From Sinorhizobium sp. (lineage in GTDB: Bacteria > Pseudomonadota > Alphaproteobacteria > Rhizobiales > Rhizobiaceae), in the NCBI GenBank assembly GCA_031178305.1, contig JAPSJG010000123.1:1-9113 (forward strand): DNA of 9,113 nt. Direction: 5' to 3'. Each line of letters opens with the position of its first letter. Within the stretch, counting starts at the first letter, position 1. A program made the position numbers and the translations under genes. Under the pieces are notes generated by a model. The model was not told where the DNA came from, did no database searches, and was given only the letters and a program-made list of their open reading frames with translations. Positions 1 through 6,046 of this stretch are shown in pieces.

Positions 1-242
1 ACGCCGTGGTCGTGCTCGTGCTCATGCGGGCAGGTGCAGGCGACGAAGGCGTTGATGCTTTCGAGCCGGTGGACGAGGCCGTATTCGAGGAGCTTGTCGA
101 GCGCCCGATAGACCTGCAGCGGCGCGCGAAAACCCTGATCCCTGAGCTTGTCGAGAATCGTATAGGCGCTCATCGGGCCATCGCAGTGGGAGAGCGCCCC
201 CAGAACCAGTGACTGATTTTTCGTCAGTTGGGGCGTGCCCAT
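1..242 (-). CDS. zur: Zinc uptake regulator Zur (Fur family), N-terminal part, cut by the window edge
   Basis: Zur is the cytoplasmic Fur-family repressor that binds DNA when loaded with zinc and shuts off zinc import genes. Eighty codons are visible, starting MGTPQLTKNQ. They form the N-terminal winged-helix domain; the likely recognition helix is around residues 40-57 (APLQVYRALDKLLEYGLV). The visible part ends in a Cys/His-rich stretch (CTCPHEHEHDHG, residues 69-80), where the hinge and metal-binding region of the family begins. The dimerisation domain lies outside the window. The ATG at 242-240 shares one base with the znuB stop codon (TGATG), and a GGAGGA ribosome binding site lies about 8 bases upstream, so translation is probably coupled to znuB. 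The assignment as Zur rather than Fur or Mur rests on sequence character and on co-transcription with znuCB. Confidence 0.9.
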   Translation of the reverse strand, partial: MGTPQLTKNQSLVLGALSHCDGPMSAYTILDKLRDQGFRAPLQVYRALDKLLEYGLVHRLESINAFVACTCPHEHEHDHG

Positions 243-1066
243 CAATTCTGTCCTCCGCGCAAAGATTGTGGCGCCCGAAGACCTCGGCCGAGCGGCAGGA
301 GACTCAGCACGAAAAGCGAAAGCGCCGCGACGACGATAGAAGGTCCCGATGGCGTATCCCAGTGGAGCGATCCGAAAAGACCGCCTGCGACCGCAAGCGC
401 GCCGATCAGCGAGGCGAGCACGGCCATGATCTCCGGCGAGGCGGCGAAGCGGCGGGCGGTCGCCGCCGGAATGATCAGGAGCGAGGTAATCAGCAATATG
501 CCGACGATCTTCATGGCGATCGCGATCACCAGCGCCATCAGCAGCATGAAGAAGAGCCGCGCTCTTTCCGGCTGCAGGCCCTCCGCCTCGGCGAGCTCCG
601 GATTGACGGTCGCAGCAAGCAGCGGCCGCCACAGATAGACGAGCGCGAAGATTACCAGAATGCCGCCGCCCCAGATGATGTCGATGTCGCCCCTGGAAAC
701 GGCGAGGATATCGCCGAAGAGGAAACCGATAAGGTCGATCCGGACCCAGGTCATGAAGGCGACGATGACGAGACCGATCGACAACGCCGAATGCGACAGA
801 ATGCCGAGCAATGCGTCCGTCGACAGCGCGCCGCGCTTCTGCAGGAAAAGCAGAAGCAACGAAACGACCGACGCAACGATGAAGACGCTGAGCATCAGGT
901 TGAGATCGAAAAGCAGCGACAGCGCGACGCCGAGCAGTGCCGAATGCGCCATCGTGTCGCCGAAATAGGCCATGCGCCGCCAGATGACGAAGCAGCCGAG
1001 TGGTCCGGCGACCATGGCAATGCCGACGCCGGCAACGAGCGCCCGAATGAAGAAATCGTCAAGCAT
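242..1066 (-). CDS. znuB: High-affinity zinc ABC transporter, membrane permease ZnuB
   Basis: ZnuB is the inner-membrane permease that forms the zinc channel with the ZnuC ATPase and receives zinc from periplasmic ZnuA. The 274-residue product has the length and hydrophobic pattern of the ABC-3 permease family, with multiple membrane segments (for example around residues 8-28, 45-76, 88-108, 130-150, 172-200 and 213-233). Conserved family stretches are GDTMAHSALLG (residues 37-47) and the cytoplasmic coupling-helix region NPELAEAEG (155-163). A longer open frame exists upstream, but its extra residues are low-complexity and lie over the end of znuC. The ATG at 1066-1064 is preferred because it begins the typical MLDDFFIRAL, has GGAG 7 bases upstream, and overlaps the znuC stop by 8 bases, an arrangement typical of translational coupling. 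Confidence 0.96.
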   Translation of the reverse strand: MLDDFFIRALVAGVGIAMVAGPLGCFVIWRRMAYFGDTMAHSALLGVALSLLFDLNLMLSVFIVASVVSLLLLFLQKRGALSTDALLGILSHSALSIGLVIVAFMTWVRIDLIGFLFGDILAVSRGDIDIIWGGGILVIFALVYLWRPLLAATVNPELAEAEGLQPERARLFFMLLMALVIAIAMKIVGILLITSLLIIPAATARRFAASPEIMAVLASLIGALAVAGGLFGSLHWDTPSGPSIVVAALSLFVLSLLPLGRGLRAPQSLRGGQN

Positions 1067-1967
1067 CGCGCTTCTCCGGTGGCTCGAAGCCGTGCAGCCT
1101 CGTGTGATGGCCGCAGCCGCAGTCCGGGTCGTGATCGTGGACGTTCTCGGCGTCGTCGTGGTGATGATGGCCGTCTCCCGGAAAACAGCTTTCGGTGATG
1201 CTGCCATCGGCATGCAGCACCCGCCCGTCCGGCAGATGCGTGTGGTCGTGCTGATGGCTGTAGACGGCAAGCGCGCCGGCGGCGCGGCGACCGAACAGCT
1301 TCAGATATTCCGGGCTCTGGCTGACCGCCTGCGGCGTGCCACGGCAGCAGACATGGCCGTTCAGGCACACGACCGTATCGGTCTCCGCCATGACGATATG
1401 AAGATCATGCGAGATCAACAGGATGCCGCAGCCGGTGCGGTTCCGGATCTGCTTGATCAGCTCGTAAAGGGCGATCTCGCCGGAGAAATCGACCCCCTGC
1501 ACCGGCTCGTCGAGTACGAGCAGATCCGGCTTGCGGGCGATTGCGCGTGCCAGCAGCGCCCGCTGGAACTCGCCGCCCGAAAGGTGCTGTACCTCGGCCT
1601 TCGCCATATGCAGCATTCCGGTCGCGGCCAGTGCCTCTTCGATCTCGCGCCCTTTCAGCGCCACCGTAAGCGTCATCAGCCGCTCGACCGTGAGCGGCAG
1701 CGTCCAATCGACCGACAGCCTCTGCGGAACATAGCCGACCTTCAGGCCCGTCATGCGTTCGACACTGCCCTCGTCCGGCTTCAGGACGCCGATCGCGGTC
1801 TTCGCCGTAGTCGATTTCCCCGAACCGTTGGGGCCGATGAGGGTGACGATCTCACCGCGGCTGATCGAGAAGTCGACGCCGCGCACGAGCCAACGGCCAT
1901 TCCGGCGCACGCCGGCATTGCTCAGCCTGACGAGTGTCGTCTTCTCCTGGGGGCGGAAGTTCAGCAT
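1059..1967 (-). CDS. znuC: High-affinity zinc ABC transporter, ATP-binding protein ZnuC with His-rich C-terminal tail
   Basis: ZnuC is the cytoplasmic ATPase that powers zinc import through ZnuB. The 302-residue protein has all nucleotide-binding motifs in order: Walker A GPNGSGKST (residues 45-53), Q-loop glutamine (Q82), signature LSGGE (129-133), Walker B LLVLDEP (149-155, catalytic E154) and H-loop H187. The conserved ATPase body ends near residue 235. It is followed by a tail of about 65 residues rich in His, Asp and Cys (HQHDHTH at 238-244, GHHHHDD at 266-272, HDHDPDCGCGHH at 277-288), longer than in enterobacterial ZnuC and plausibly a zinc-binding or zinc-sensing appendage. This is the first gene of the znuC-znuB-zur operon. 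The ribosome binding site before the ATG at 1967 is weak (GGAT followed by a run of T), so the start is likely but not proven. A predicted Zur-controlled promoter lies 40-70 bases upstream. Confidence 0.96.
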   Translation of the reverse strand: MLNFRPQEKTTLVRLSNAGVRRNGRWLVRGVDFSISRGEIVTLIGPNGSGKSTTAKTAIGVLKPDEGSVERMTGLKVGYVPQRLSVDWTLPLTVERLMTLTVALKGREIEEALAATGMLHMAKAEVQHLSGGEFQRALLARAIARKPDLLVLDEPVQGVDFSGEIALYELIKQIRNRTGCGILLISHDLHIVMAETDTVVCLNGHVCCRGTPQAVSQSPEYLKLFGRRAAGALAVYSHQHDHTHLPDGRVLHADGSITESCFPGDGHHHHDDAENVHDHDPDCGCGHHTRLHGFEPPEKRDA

Positions 1968-2007
1968 AAAAAATCCGATTTCGACGGTTGCCTCTGCCTA
2001 TCGCACA

Positions 2008-2022
2008 CGTTATAGCATAACG
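2008..2022. promoter_or_regulatory. Predicted Zur operator 1 (znuC-proximal)
   Basis: The sequence CGTTATAGCATAACG is a perfect inverted repeat with 6-base arms (CGTTAT / ATAACG) and a 3-base spacer. Its AT-rich GTTAT..ATAAC character fits operators known for Zur and other Fur-family proteins. It lies between divergent zinc uptake genes and covers the predicted -10 of the znuC operon. Binding by Zur is inferred from context, not shown. Confidence 0.7.
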
Positions 2023-2037
2023 CAATTGATGTAATAA
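2009..2037 (-). promoter_or_regulatory. Predicted sigma-70 type promoter of znuC-znuB-zur
   Basis: Reading the minus strand, a -35-like TTATTA (2037-2032) and a -10-like TATAAC (2014-2009) are separated by exactly 17 bases. Transcription would start near 2002, leaving a leader of about 35 bases before the znuC ATG. The -10 hexamer lies inside the proximal dyad (2008-2022) and the -35 inside the distal one (2030-2044), so a repressor bound to either would block polymerase. The assignment is by eye. Confidence 0.5.
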
Positions 2038-2044
2038 CATTACA
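2030..2044. promoter_or_regulatory. Predicted Zur operator 2 (znuA-proximal)
   Basis: The sequence TGTAATAACATTACA is a perfect 6-3-6 inverted repeat. Its centre (2037) is 22 bases from the centre of operator 1 (2015), about two helical turns, so two repressor dimers could sit on the same face of the DNA. It overlaps the predicted -35 elements of both divergent promoters. The GTAAT..ATTAC form resembles zinc-responsive operators of rhizobia. The role is inferred from context. Confidence 0.7.
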
Positions 2045-2068
2045 CCTGGGTCCTGCGCAATATATAAC
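2040..2068 (+). promoter_or_regulatory. Predicted sigma-70 type promoter of znuA
   Basis: A -35-like TTACAC (2040-2045) and a -10-like TATAAC (2063-2068) are 17 bases apart, and the start site would be near 2075. The -35 overlaps the right arm of the second dyad, which would allow repression by Zur. An alternative -10, TATATA at 2061-2066, has a shorter 15-base spacer. Confidence 0.5.
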
Positions 2069-2135
2069 AGTCCCGGAATGAAAGTCCGAGTAAAGTTCGC
2101 GCGGGTGCCGAAACACCTGAAGCCTGGAGTCACCG

Positions 2136-3155
2136 ATGAAATCGACGCCTGCCCTGCTCTTCGCATCCACCCTCCTCCTCTCGTCGCCGGCTCTGGCCGA
2201 CGCCCCGAACGTAGTCGTTTCCATCAAGCCGATTCACTCGCTCGTCGCCTCCATCATGCAGGGCGTCGGCGAGCCGTCGCTGATCGTCGAGGGCGGCGCC
2301 TCGCCGCATACCTACAGCATGAAACCCTCGAACGCCGCCGCGCTGCAGGCCGCAAAGGTCGTGTTCTGGGTCGGCCCCGGGCTCGAGGCCTTCCTCGACA
2401 AGCCGCTCGACGCACTCGGCAGCGGCGCGAAGGCGGTGGAGCTCAGCGAGGCGCCCGGCGTCGAGAAGCTGAAGCTCCGCGAAGGCGGCGCCTTCGAAGC
2501 GCATGACGACGGACACGAAGGCCACGAGGAAGAAGGTCACCGCGGGGAAGAAGCCAGCCATGAAGGACATGATGACCACGCCGTAGAAAAGGAAGCTGCC
2601 GAGCACGGGAACGAGCATCACCATGGCGAAGGCGAGTTCGACATGCATATGTGGCTCGACCCGATGAACGCCAAGGCGATGGCTGCCGAAATCGAGAAGA
2701 CGCTCGCCGAGGTCGATCCGGCCAATGCCGCCGCCTATAAGGCCAATCTCGATAAATTCAACGAGCGGATCGACGTGCTGGACAAAGGCTTGGCCGAGAC
2801 GGTCGCCCCGATCAAGGACAAGCCCTTCGTCGTCTTCCACGATGCCTATCAATATTTCGAGCACCGCTACCACGTGCGGGTCGCCGGCTCGATTACCGTC
2901 AGCCCCGAGGTGCTGCCCGGCGCGGAACGGCTGTCGCAGATCCACGGCAAGATCGAGGATCTCGGCGCCACCTGCGTGTTTGCCGAACCGCAGTTCGAGC
3001 CGAAGCTGGTCAATGTCGTGATCGAGGGCACGGCGGCGAAGTCCGGTACGCTGGACCCGGAAGGGGGCTCGCTCGATGCTGGGCCGGACCTCTATTTCCA
3101 GCTCATGGAAGGTATCGGGGCATCGCTGAAGGGCTGCCTGTCGTCGGCAAGCTAA
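2136..3155 (+). CDS. znuA: High-affinity zinc ABC transporter, periplasmic zinc-binding protein ZnuA
   Basis: ZnuA captures zinc in the periplasm and delivers it to ZnuB-ZnuC. The 339-residue precursor has a Sec signal peptide (MKSTPALLFA to about residue 22, ending ALADA). It has the cluster A-I fold features of metal-binding proteins: probable zinc ligands H58 (SPHTYS), H171 (DMHMW) and H235 (VFHDAY), equivalent to the three histidines of Escherichia coli ZnuA. Between the first two ligands lies the acidic His-rich loop of the family (about residues 123-163, EAHDDGHEGH to EHHHGEGE), thought to act as a zinc scavenging or transfer arm. C280 and C334 probably form the conserved C-terminal disulphide. 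The ATG at 2136 has GGAG 6 bases upstream. The gene is divergent from znuC-znuB-zur and convergent with the downstream GH43 gene. Confidence 0.97.
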   Translation: MKSTPALLFASTLLLSSPALADAPNVVVSIKPIHSLVASIMQGVGEPSLIVEGGASPHTYSMKPSNAAALQAAKVVFWVGPGLEAFLDKPLDALGSGAKAVELSEAPGVEKLKLREGGAFEAHDDGHEGHEEEGHRGEEASHEGHDDHAVEKEAAEHGNEHHHGEGEFDMHMWLDPMNAKAMAAEIEKTLAEVDPANAAAYKANLDKFNERIDVLDKGLAETVAPIKDKPFVVFHDAYQYFEHRYHVRVAGSITVSPEVLPGAERLSQIHGKIEDLGATCVFAEPQFEPKLVNVVIEGTAAKSGTLDPEGGSLDAGPDLYFQLMEGIGASLKGCLSSAS

Positions 3156-3179
3156 AGCTAGCGCATGCGGAAAGCTCTA

Positions 3180-3332
3180 CCCCCTCTGGCCTGCCGGCCA
3201 TCTCCCCCAAAAGGGGGGAGACGACCGCGGCAAGCCCCGACTGCGACCGGAAGGCCCGGCCATGCAGAGAGCCTGAGTGCGCCTGGAGGTGCGGTCCCCC
3301 TTGTGGGGAGATGGCTGGCAGGCCAGAGGGGG
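3180..3332. repeat. RIME-like palindromic intergenic repeat, copy 1
   Basis: Left arm 3180-3217 begins CCCCCTCTGGCCTGCC. Right arm 3296-3332 is its near-perfect inverted copy (one mismatch in the GCC(G/A)GCC core, and small differences around the AAAA/TTGT centre). Each arm also contains its own inner inverted repeat (CTCCCCC..GGGGGAG type). The central 78 bases are not obviously coding. The form strongly resembles the rhizobial intergenic mosaic elements (RIME). It fills most of the 213-base gap between convergent znuA and the GH43 gene and could act as a transcription barrier for both; no other terminator is evident in this gap. Confidence 0.8.
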
Positions 3333-3368
3333 TGAGGCTGCCGCCATCATTCGCTCTCCACAAGCTAC

Positions 3369-4994
3369 TCACCCGCCAAGTGGTTCGTAACGGAAGCGAT
3401 CGAAATCCGCGGGCATCGCGCTGCCGGAGGTATCGAAGGTGAACAGACCGGCAAAGGCGCCGGTGAAGGAGCCGTGCTCGCCGCGTCCGCCCTCATCCGA
3501 GATCACGCCCGCATCGAGCACCGGGCCGATCGCCGCCCACGCCTCCTCGGCCGACACCCGCCAAAAGAACTGCAGATCGTTCTCCCGGATCTCCATCGCC
3601 AGATGGACCGGCCCGTCGGGCACCGAAACGCCGCTCCCGGACGGATAGGCCAGGCGTCCATGTGGGAAATCGCCGGGACAAGAGAAGATGGTTACGCTTC
3701 GGCCGAGCGTCTCGTGCCAGGTGACGCCGAGCGCATGGAACTTGTGGCGGTTGTAATAATGCGTCAGTCCCGCGACCTGCTGATAAGTGTGCGGCGCGAA
3801 GTCGACGACGGTTTCCGCTCGGAAGGAATGATGCTCCTGGCGCCTTGCCACCAGCGCCTGCTCGAACCAGCTGCCGATGCTCTCGCGGCCGAAGAGGCGC
3901 AGGTGACCTTCCCGCCGCGTGAGCGAGAAGATCCGCTCCGGCAACGGCGTGCGCAGCCACTGGAACTCCGACGGAAGCTCCGCCTCGTCGAAATCGGTCT
4001 CGATCATCGTCGGCTGCGGGATCGCCTCGGTCATCACCGGCGCCGGCACCGTTACCTCCGGCACGACCCCGCCATTTTCGAGATAGAGCCAGCCATCGTC
4101 GCGCCAGACGCATTTCTGCAGCGCCGTTTCGCGCCCGAGCGGTGAGCGACGTTGTGGCGGCAGCGGCCGTCCGCAAAGATGCGAGTGGTAGGCCTGCCCG
4201 TCCGGGGTCTCGACGTATTGTCCGTGACCGGCCCGCTGCAGCGGCGCCTCCGGGTGGTCCTTGGAGGTGATGAGGTGGACGTTCGGATGCATTTCGTAGG
4301 GCCCGTCGATAGTCCGGGACCGCGCCATCGTGACCGCGTGATCGTAACCTGTCCCGCCCTCGGCAACCGTGAGATAATACCAGCCGTCGCGCTTGAAGAG
4401 GTGCGGCCCCTCGACGAGCCCGAGGGAACTGCCGGCGAAGATGTTCTTCACGGGGCCCACCAGCTTGCGTGTCCGCTCGTCCCATTCCTGCAACAGGATG
4501 CCGTCGAAAGCCGGGCTCTTCGGCGCACCGCCGAAGCTCTCGGTGCGGTGGTTCCACTGCATGTTCAGGAACCACTTGCGGCCGTCATCGTCATGGAAGA
4601 GCGAAGGATCGAAGCCCGACGAATTGACATAGACCGGATCGGACCAGGTCGCCTCGACGGATTCGGCCGTGACGATATAGTTGTGGGCGTCCTTGAAGTT
4701 GCCATCGAAGCGTTTGACGTCGGTATAGACGAGCCAGAACAAGCCGTCGCAATAGGAAAGGCACGGCGCCCAGATGCCGCAGCTGTCGGGATTTCCGCGC
4801 ATGTCGAGCTGGCTCGCGCGCTCAAGCGGACGCCGGACCAGCCGCCAGTTCACCAGGTCGCGCGAATGGTGGATCTGCACCCCCGGATACCATTCGAAGG
4901 TGGACGTCGCGATGTAATAGTCGTCGCCGACGCGGCAGATCGACGGGTCGGGATTGAAGCCCGGCAGGATCGGGTTGCAGATCGATGCGGCCAT
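3369..4994 (-). CDS. xynB: GH43 family beta-xylosidase (XynB type), cytoplasmic
   Basis: The protein probably removes xylose from the non-reducing ends of xylo-oligosaccharides by an inverting mechanism; activity on arabinofuranosides cannot be excluded. Its 541 residues match the two-domain family form. Residues 1 to about 320 are the five-bladed propeller, starting with the hallmark NPILPGFNPDPS. From about residue 325 to the end is the beta-sandwich that closes the active site in this subfamily. Predicted catalytic residues are D16 (NPDPS, base), D129 (GFDPS, pKa modulator) and E195 (VEGPH, acid). The GRPLPP and LGRETALQK stretches (residues 275-294) are also typical. There is no signal peptide, so it acts on imported oligosaccharides. 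The ATG at 4994 has a strong GGAGGAG site 6 bases upstream. It is a single gene with no sugar transporter or regulator beside it, and RIME-like repeats lie on both sides. Confidence 0.95.
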   Translation of the reverse strand: MAASICNPILPGFNPDPSICRVGDDYYIATSTFEWYPGVQIHHSRDLVNWRLVRRPLERASQLDMRGNPDSCGIWAPCLSYCDGLFWLVYTDVKRFDGNFKDAHNYIVTAESVEATWSDPVYVNSSGFDPSLFHDDDGRKWFLNMQWNHRTESFGGAPKSPAFDGILLQEWDERTRKLVGPVKNIFAGSSLGLVEGPHLFKRDGWYYLTVAEGGTGYDHAVTMARSRTIDGPYEMHPNVHLITSKDHPEAPLQRAGHGQYVETPDGQAYHSHLCGRPLPPQRRSPLGRETALQKCVWRDDGWLYLENGGVVPEVTVPAPVMTEAIPQPTMIETDFDEAELPSEFQWLRTPLPERIFSLTRREGHLRLFGRESIGSWFEQALVARRQEHHSFRAETVVDFAPHTYQQVAGLTHYYNRHKFHALGVTWHETLGRSVTIFSCPGDFPHGRLAYPSGSGVSVPDGPVHLAMEIRENDLQFFWRVSAEEAWAAIGPVLDAGVISDEGGRGEHGSFTGAFAGLFTFDTSGSAMPADFDRFRYEPLGG

Positions 4995-5049
4995 GTTCTT
5001 CTCCTCCAGAATCGCCGAGCATCCAGCCCGAAAGTCAGGGCAGTTTCAA

Positions 5050-5085
5050 GGCTTGCTTCCTTGTTTGGGCAAGAAGAATCAAGCC
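5050..5085. promoter_or_regulatory. Imperfect dyad in the leader of the GH43 gene, possible operator or hairpin
   Basis: GGCTTG at 5050-5055 is inverted as CAAGCC at 5080-5085. The inner parts also pair (CTTCCTTG against CAAGAAGAAT), with a 2-base bulge and a short loop TTTGGG. The dyad lies 56-91 bases upstream of the xylosidase ATG, where an operator or leader hairpin could sit. A separate perfect 10-base palindrome, CGGACGTCCG, is at 5092-5101. I recognise neither as the site of a known regulator. Confidence 0.3.
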
Positions 5086-5119
5086 TGTTGCCGGACGTCC
5101 GAATCGCGGCTCCGCCGCA

Positions 5120-5295
5120 CCCCCTCTGCCTGCCGGCCATCTCCTCCAAAAGGGGTGACTGACCCGCGGCAACCGGATCGCCCCACAGCAAGGCCGGGCA
5201 GTGCGAGCCCCTCTTGGCAAGCGCCGGGCGTGCCACATCGATTCTCCCCTCTTGTGGGTCCCTCGTGGGGGAGATGCCCGGCAGGACAGAGGGGG
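5120..5295. repeat. RIME-like palindromic intergenic repeat, copy 2
   Basis: The left arm at 5120-5155 (CCCCCTCTGCCTGCCGGCC...) differs from copy 1 by one missing G and a few substitutions. Past the arm, both copies contain the same CCGCGGCAA on the plus strand, so they lie in the same orientation. The right part (about 5246-5295) ends in GGCAGGACAGAGGGGGT, inverted relative to the left end. The middle is diverged and longer than in copy 1. The copy fills much of the gap between the divergent GH43 and TRAP genes, leaving about 125 bases for the xylosidase promoter and 175 for the TRAP promoter. Confidence 0.75.
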
Positions 5296-5470
5296 TAGGC
5301 GTTCACATGCGCCCTGAAGCGTTAACAGGCGTCCATAGGCCATGCCACTATCGTATGAGCACCCGCCGCGATGCGGAAAAGTGAAGACACGGGCTTGAAA
5401 GCATCCTTGAAATCGGCACTGTGGCTGTGCTTGGCACAAGAAAAACCAGCCATTGCGGGGAGATAGTTCT
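5296..5470 (+). other. Upstream region of the TRAP transporter genes, no clear promoter
   Basis: This 175-base stretch must carry the promoter for the two TRAP membrane genes unless transcription enters from the repeat. It contains two TTGAAA hexamers (5395-5400 and 5407-5412) that could serve as -35 elements, but no good -10 lies 16-18 bases after either. A TGGCAC at 5432-5437 resembles a sigma-54 -24 box but lacks the partner TTGC at the right distance. The ribosome binding site GGGGAG starts at 5457. Confidence 0.35.
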
Positions 5471-6046
5471 ATGCAACCGTTACTCGGCTTCAGCCGCCTG
5501 ATAGATGCCGTTACCGAGAGGATCGGCAAGGCGGTCTCCTGGCTCATTCTCGTCGCCGTGCTCGTCAGCGCCGGCAACGCCGTCATCCGAAAGGCATTCA
5601 ACATGTCGTCGAATGCCTGGCTCGAGGCGCAATGGTACCTCTTTGGTGCCGCCTTCATGCTTGCCGCCGCCTATACGTTGAGGCAGAACGAGCACATCCG
5701 TATCGACATCGTCTACGGCATGTTCTCGCGGCGTGTGCAGCATTGGATCGACCTTTTCGGGCACGTCTTCTTCCTGATGCCTTTCGTGCTCCTGATGGTC
5801 TATTACCTGGTGCCCTACGTCCGCATGTCCTATCTCTCGGGCGAAGTCTCCTCCAGCGCCGGCGGGCTGATCATTTGGCCGGCCAAGGCCATCCTGCTCG
5901 TCGGCTTCATCCTTCTCGCGCTACAAGGCATTTCGGAAATCATCAAGAAAATCGCCATCATGACCGGCCGCATGGACGATCCGACGCCCCATGTGCCAAC
6001 CCATGCGCCGCTCGACGAGGCCATGGCTCCGGAGGCCCGCCCATGA
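5471..6046 (+). CDS. TRAP transporter small membrane subunit (DctQ family)
   Basis: DctQ-type proteins are the small inner-membrane partners of the DctM permease in sodium-driven tripartite ATP-independent periplasmic transporters. The 191-residue product has the usual four membrane segments (about residues 22-40, 52-70, 94-114 and 133-153). It also has the conserved stretch WYLFGAAFMLAAAYTLRQNE (55-74) followed by HIRIDI, which is characteristic of the mannitol/chloroaromatic-type small subunits. The ATG at 5471 is preferred over an in-frame TTG at 5453, because GGGGAG (5457-5462) is correctly spaced for the ATG and would lie inside the coding region if the TTG were used. The stop codon overlaps the next gene by 4 bases (ATGA), indicating an operon with translational coupling. 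Confidence 0.95.
   Translation: MQPLLGFSRLIDAVTERIGKAVSWLILVAVLVSAGNAVIRKAFNMSSNAWLEAQWYLFGAAFMLAAAYTLRQNEHIRIDIVYGMFSRRVQHWIDLFGHVFFLMPFVLLMVYYLVPYVRMSYLSGEVSSSAGGLIIWPAKAILLVGFILLALQGISEIIKKIAIMTGRMDDPTPHVPTHAPLDEAMAPEARP

Noticed and set aside
209..1198. Long plus-strand open frame of 329 codons opposite znuB
   Set aside because: Its product is almost entirely charged (Arg, Asp, Glu, Gln) and resembles no family. It is the antisense shadow of a clear znuB and of the His-rich end of znuC in high-G+C DNA.
1067..1270. Upstream extension of znuB to an ATG at 1270
   Set aside because: The extra residues are low-complexity (many Thr and Ala) and arise from the second frame of the His-rich znuC tail. 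The start at 1066 fits the family and has a good ribosome binding site.
972..2015. Plus-strand open frame of 347 codons opposite znuC
   Set aside because: It lies over a complete ZnuC ATPase with all motifs intact. The frame shows no domain and runs through the operator region.
3180..3332. Possible insertion sequence or CRISPR-like repeat at the znuA / xylosidase junction
   Set aside because: There is no transposase frame, no flanking target duplication that I can see, and no regularly spaced short repeats. The structure fits a palindromic intergenic element.
5432..5456. Possible sigma-54 promoter (TGGCAC at 5432 with TTGC at 5453) before the TRAP genes
   Set aside because: The TTGC is about 10 bases too far from the TGGCAC, and no TTGC lies at the proper distance.
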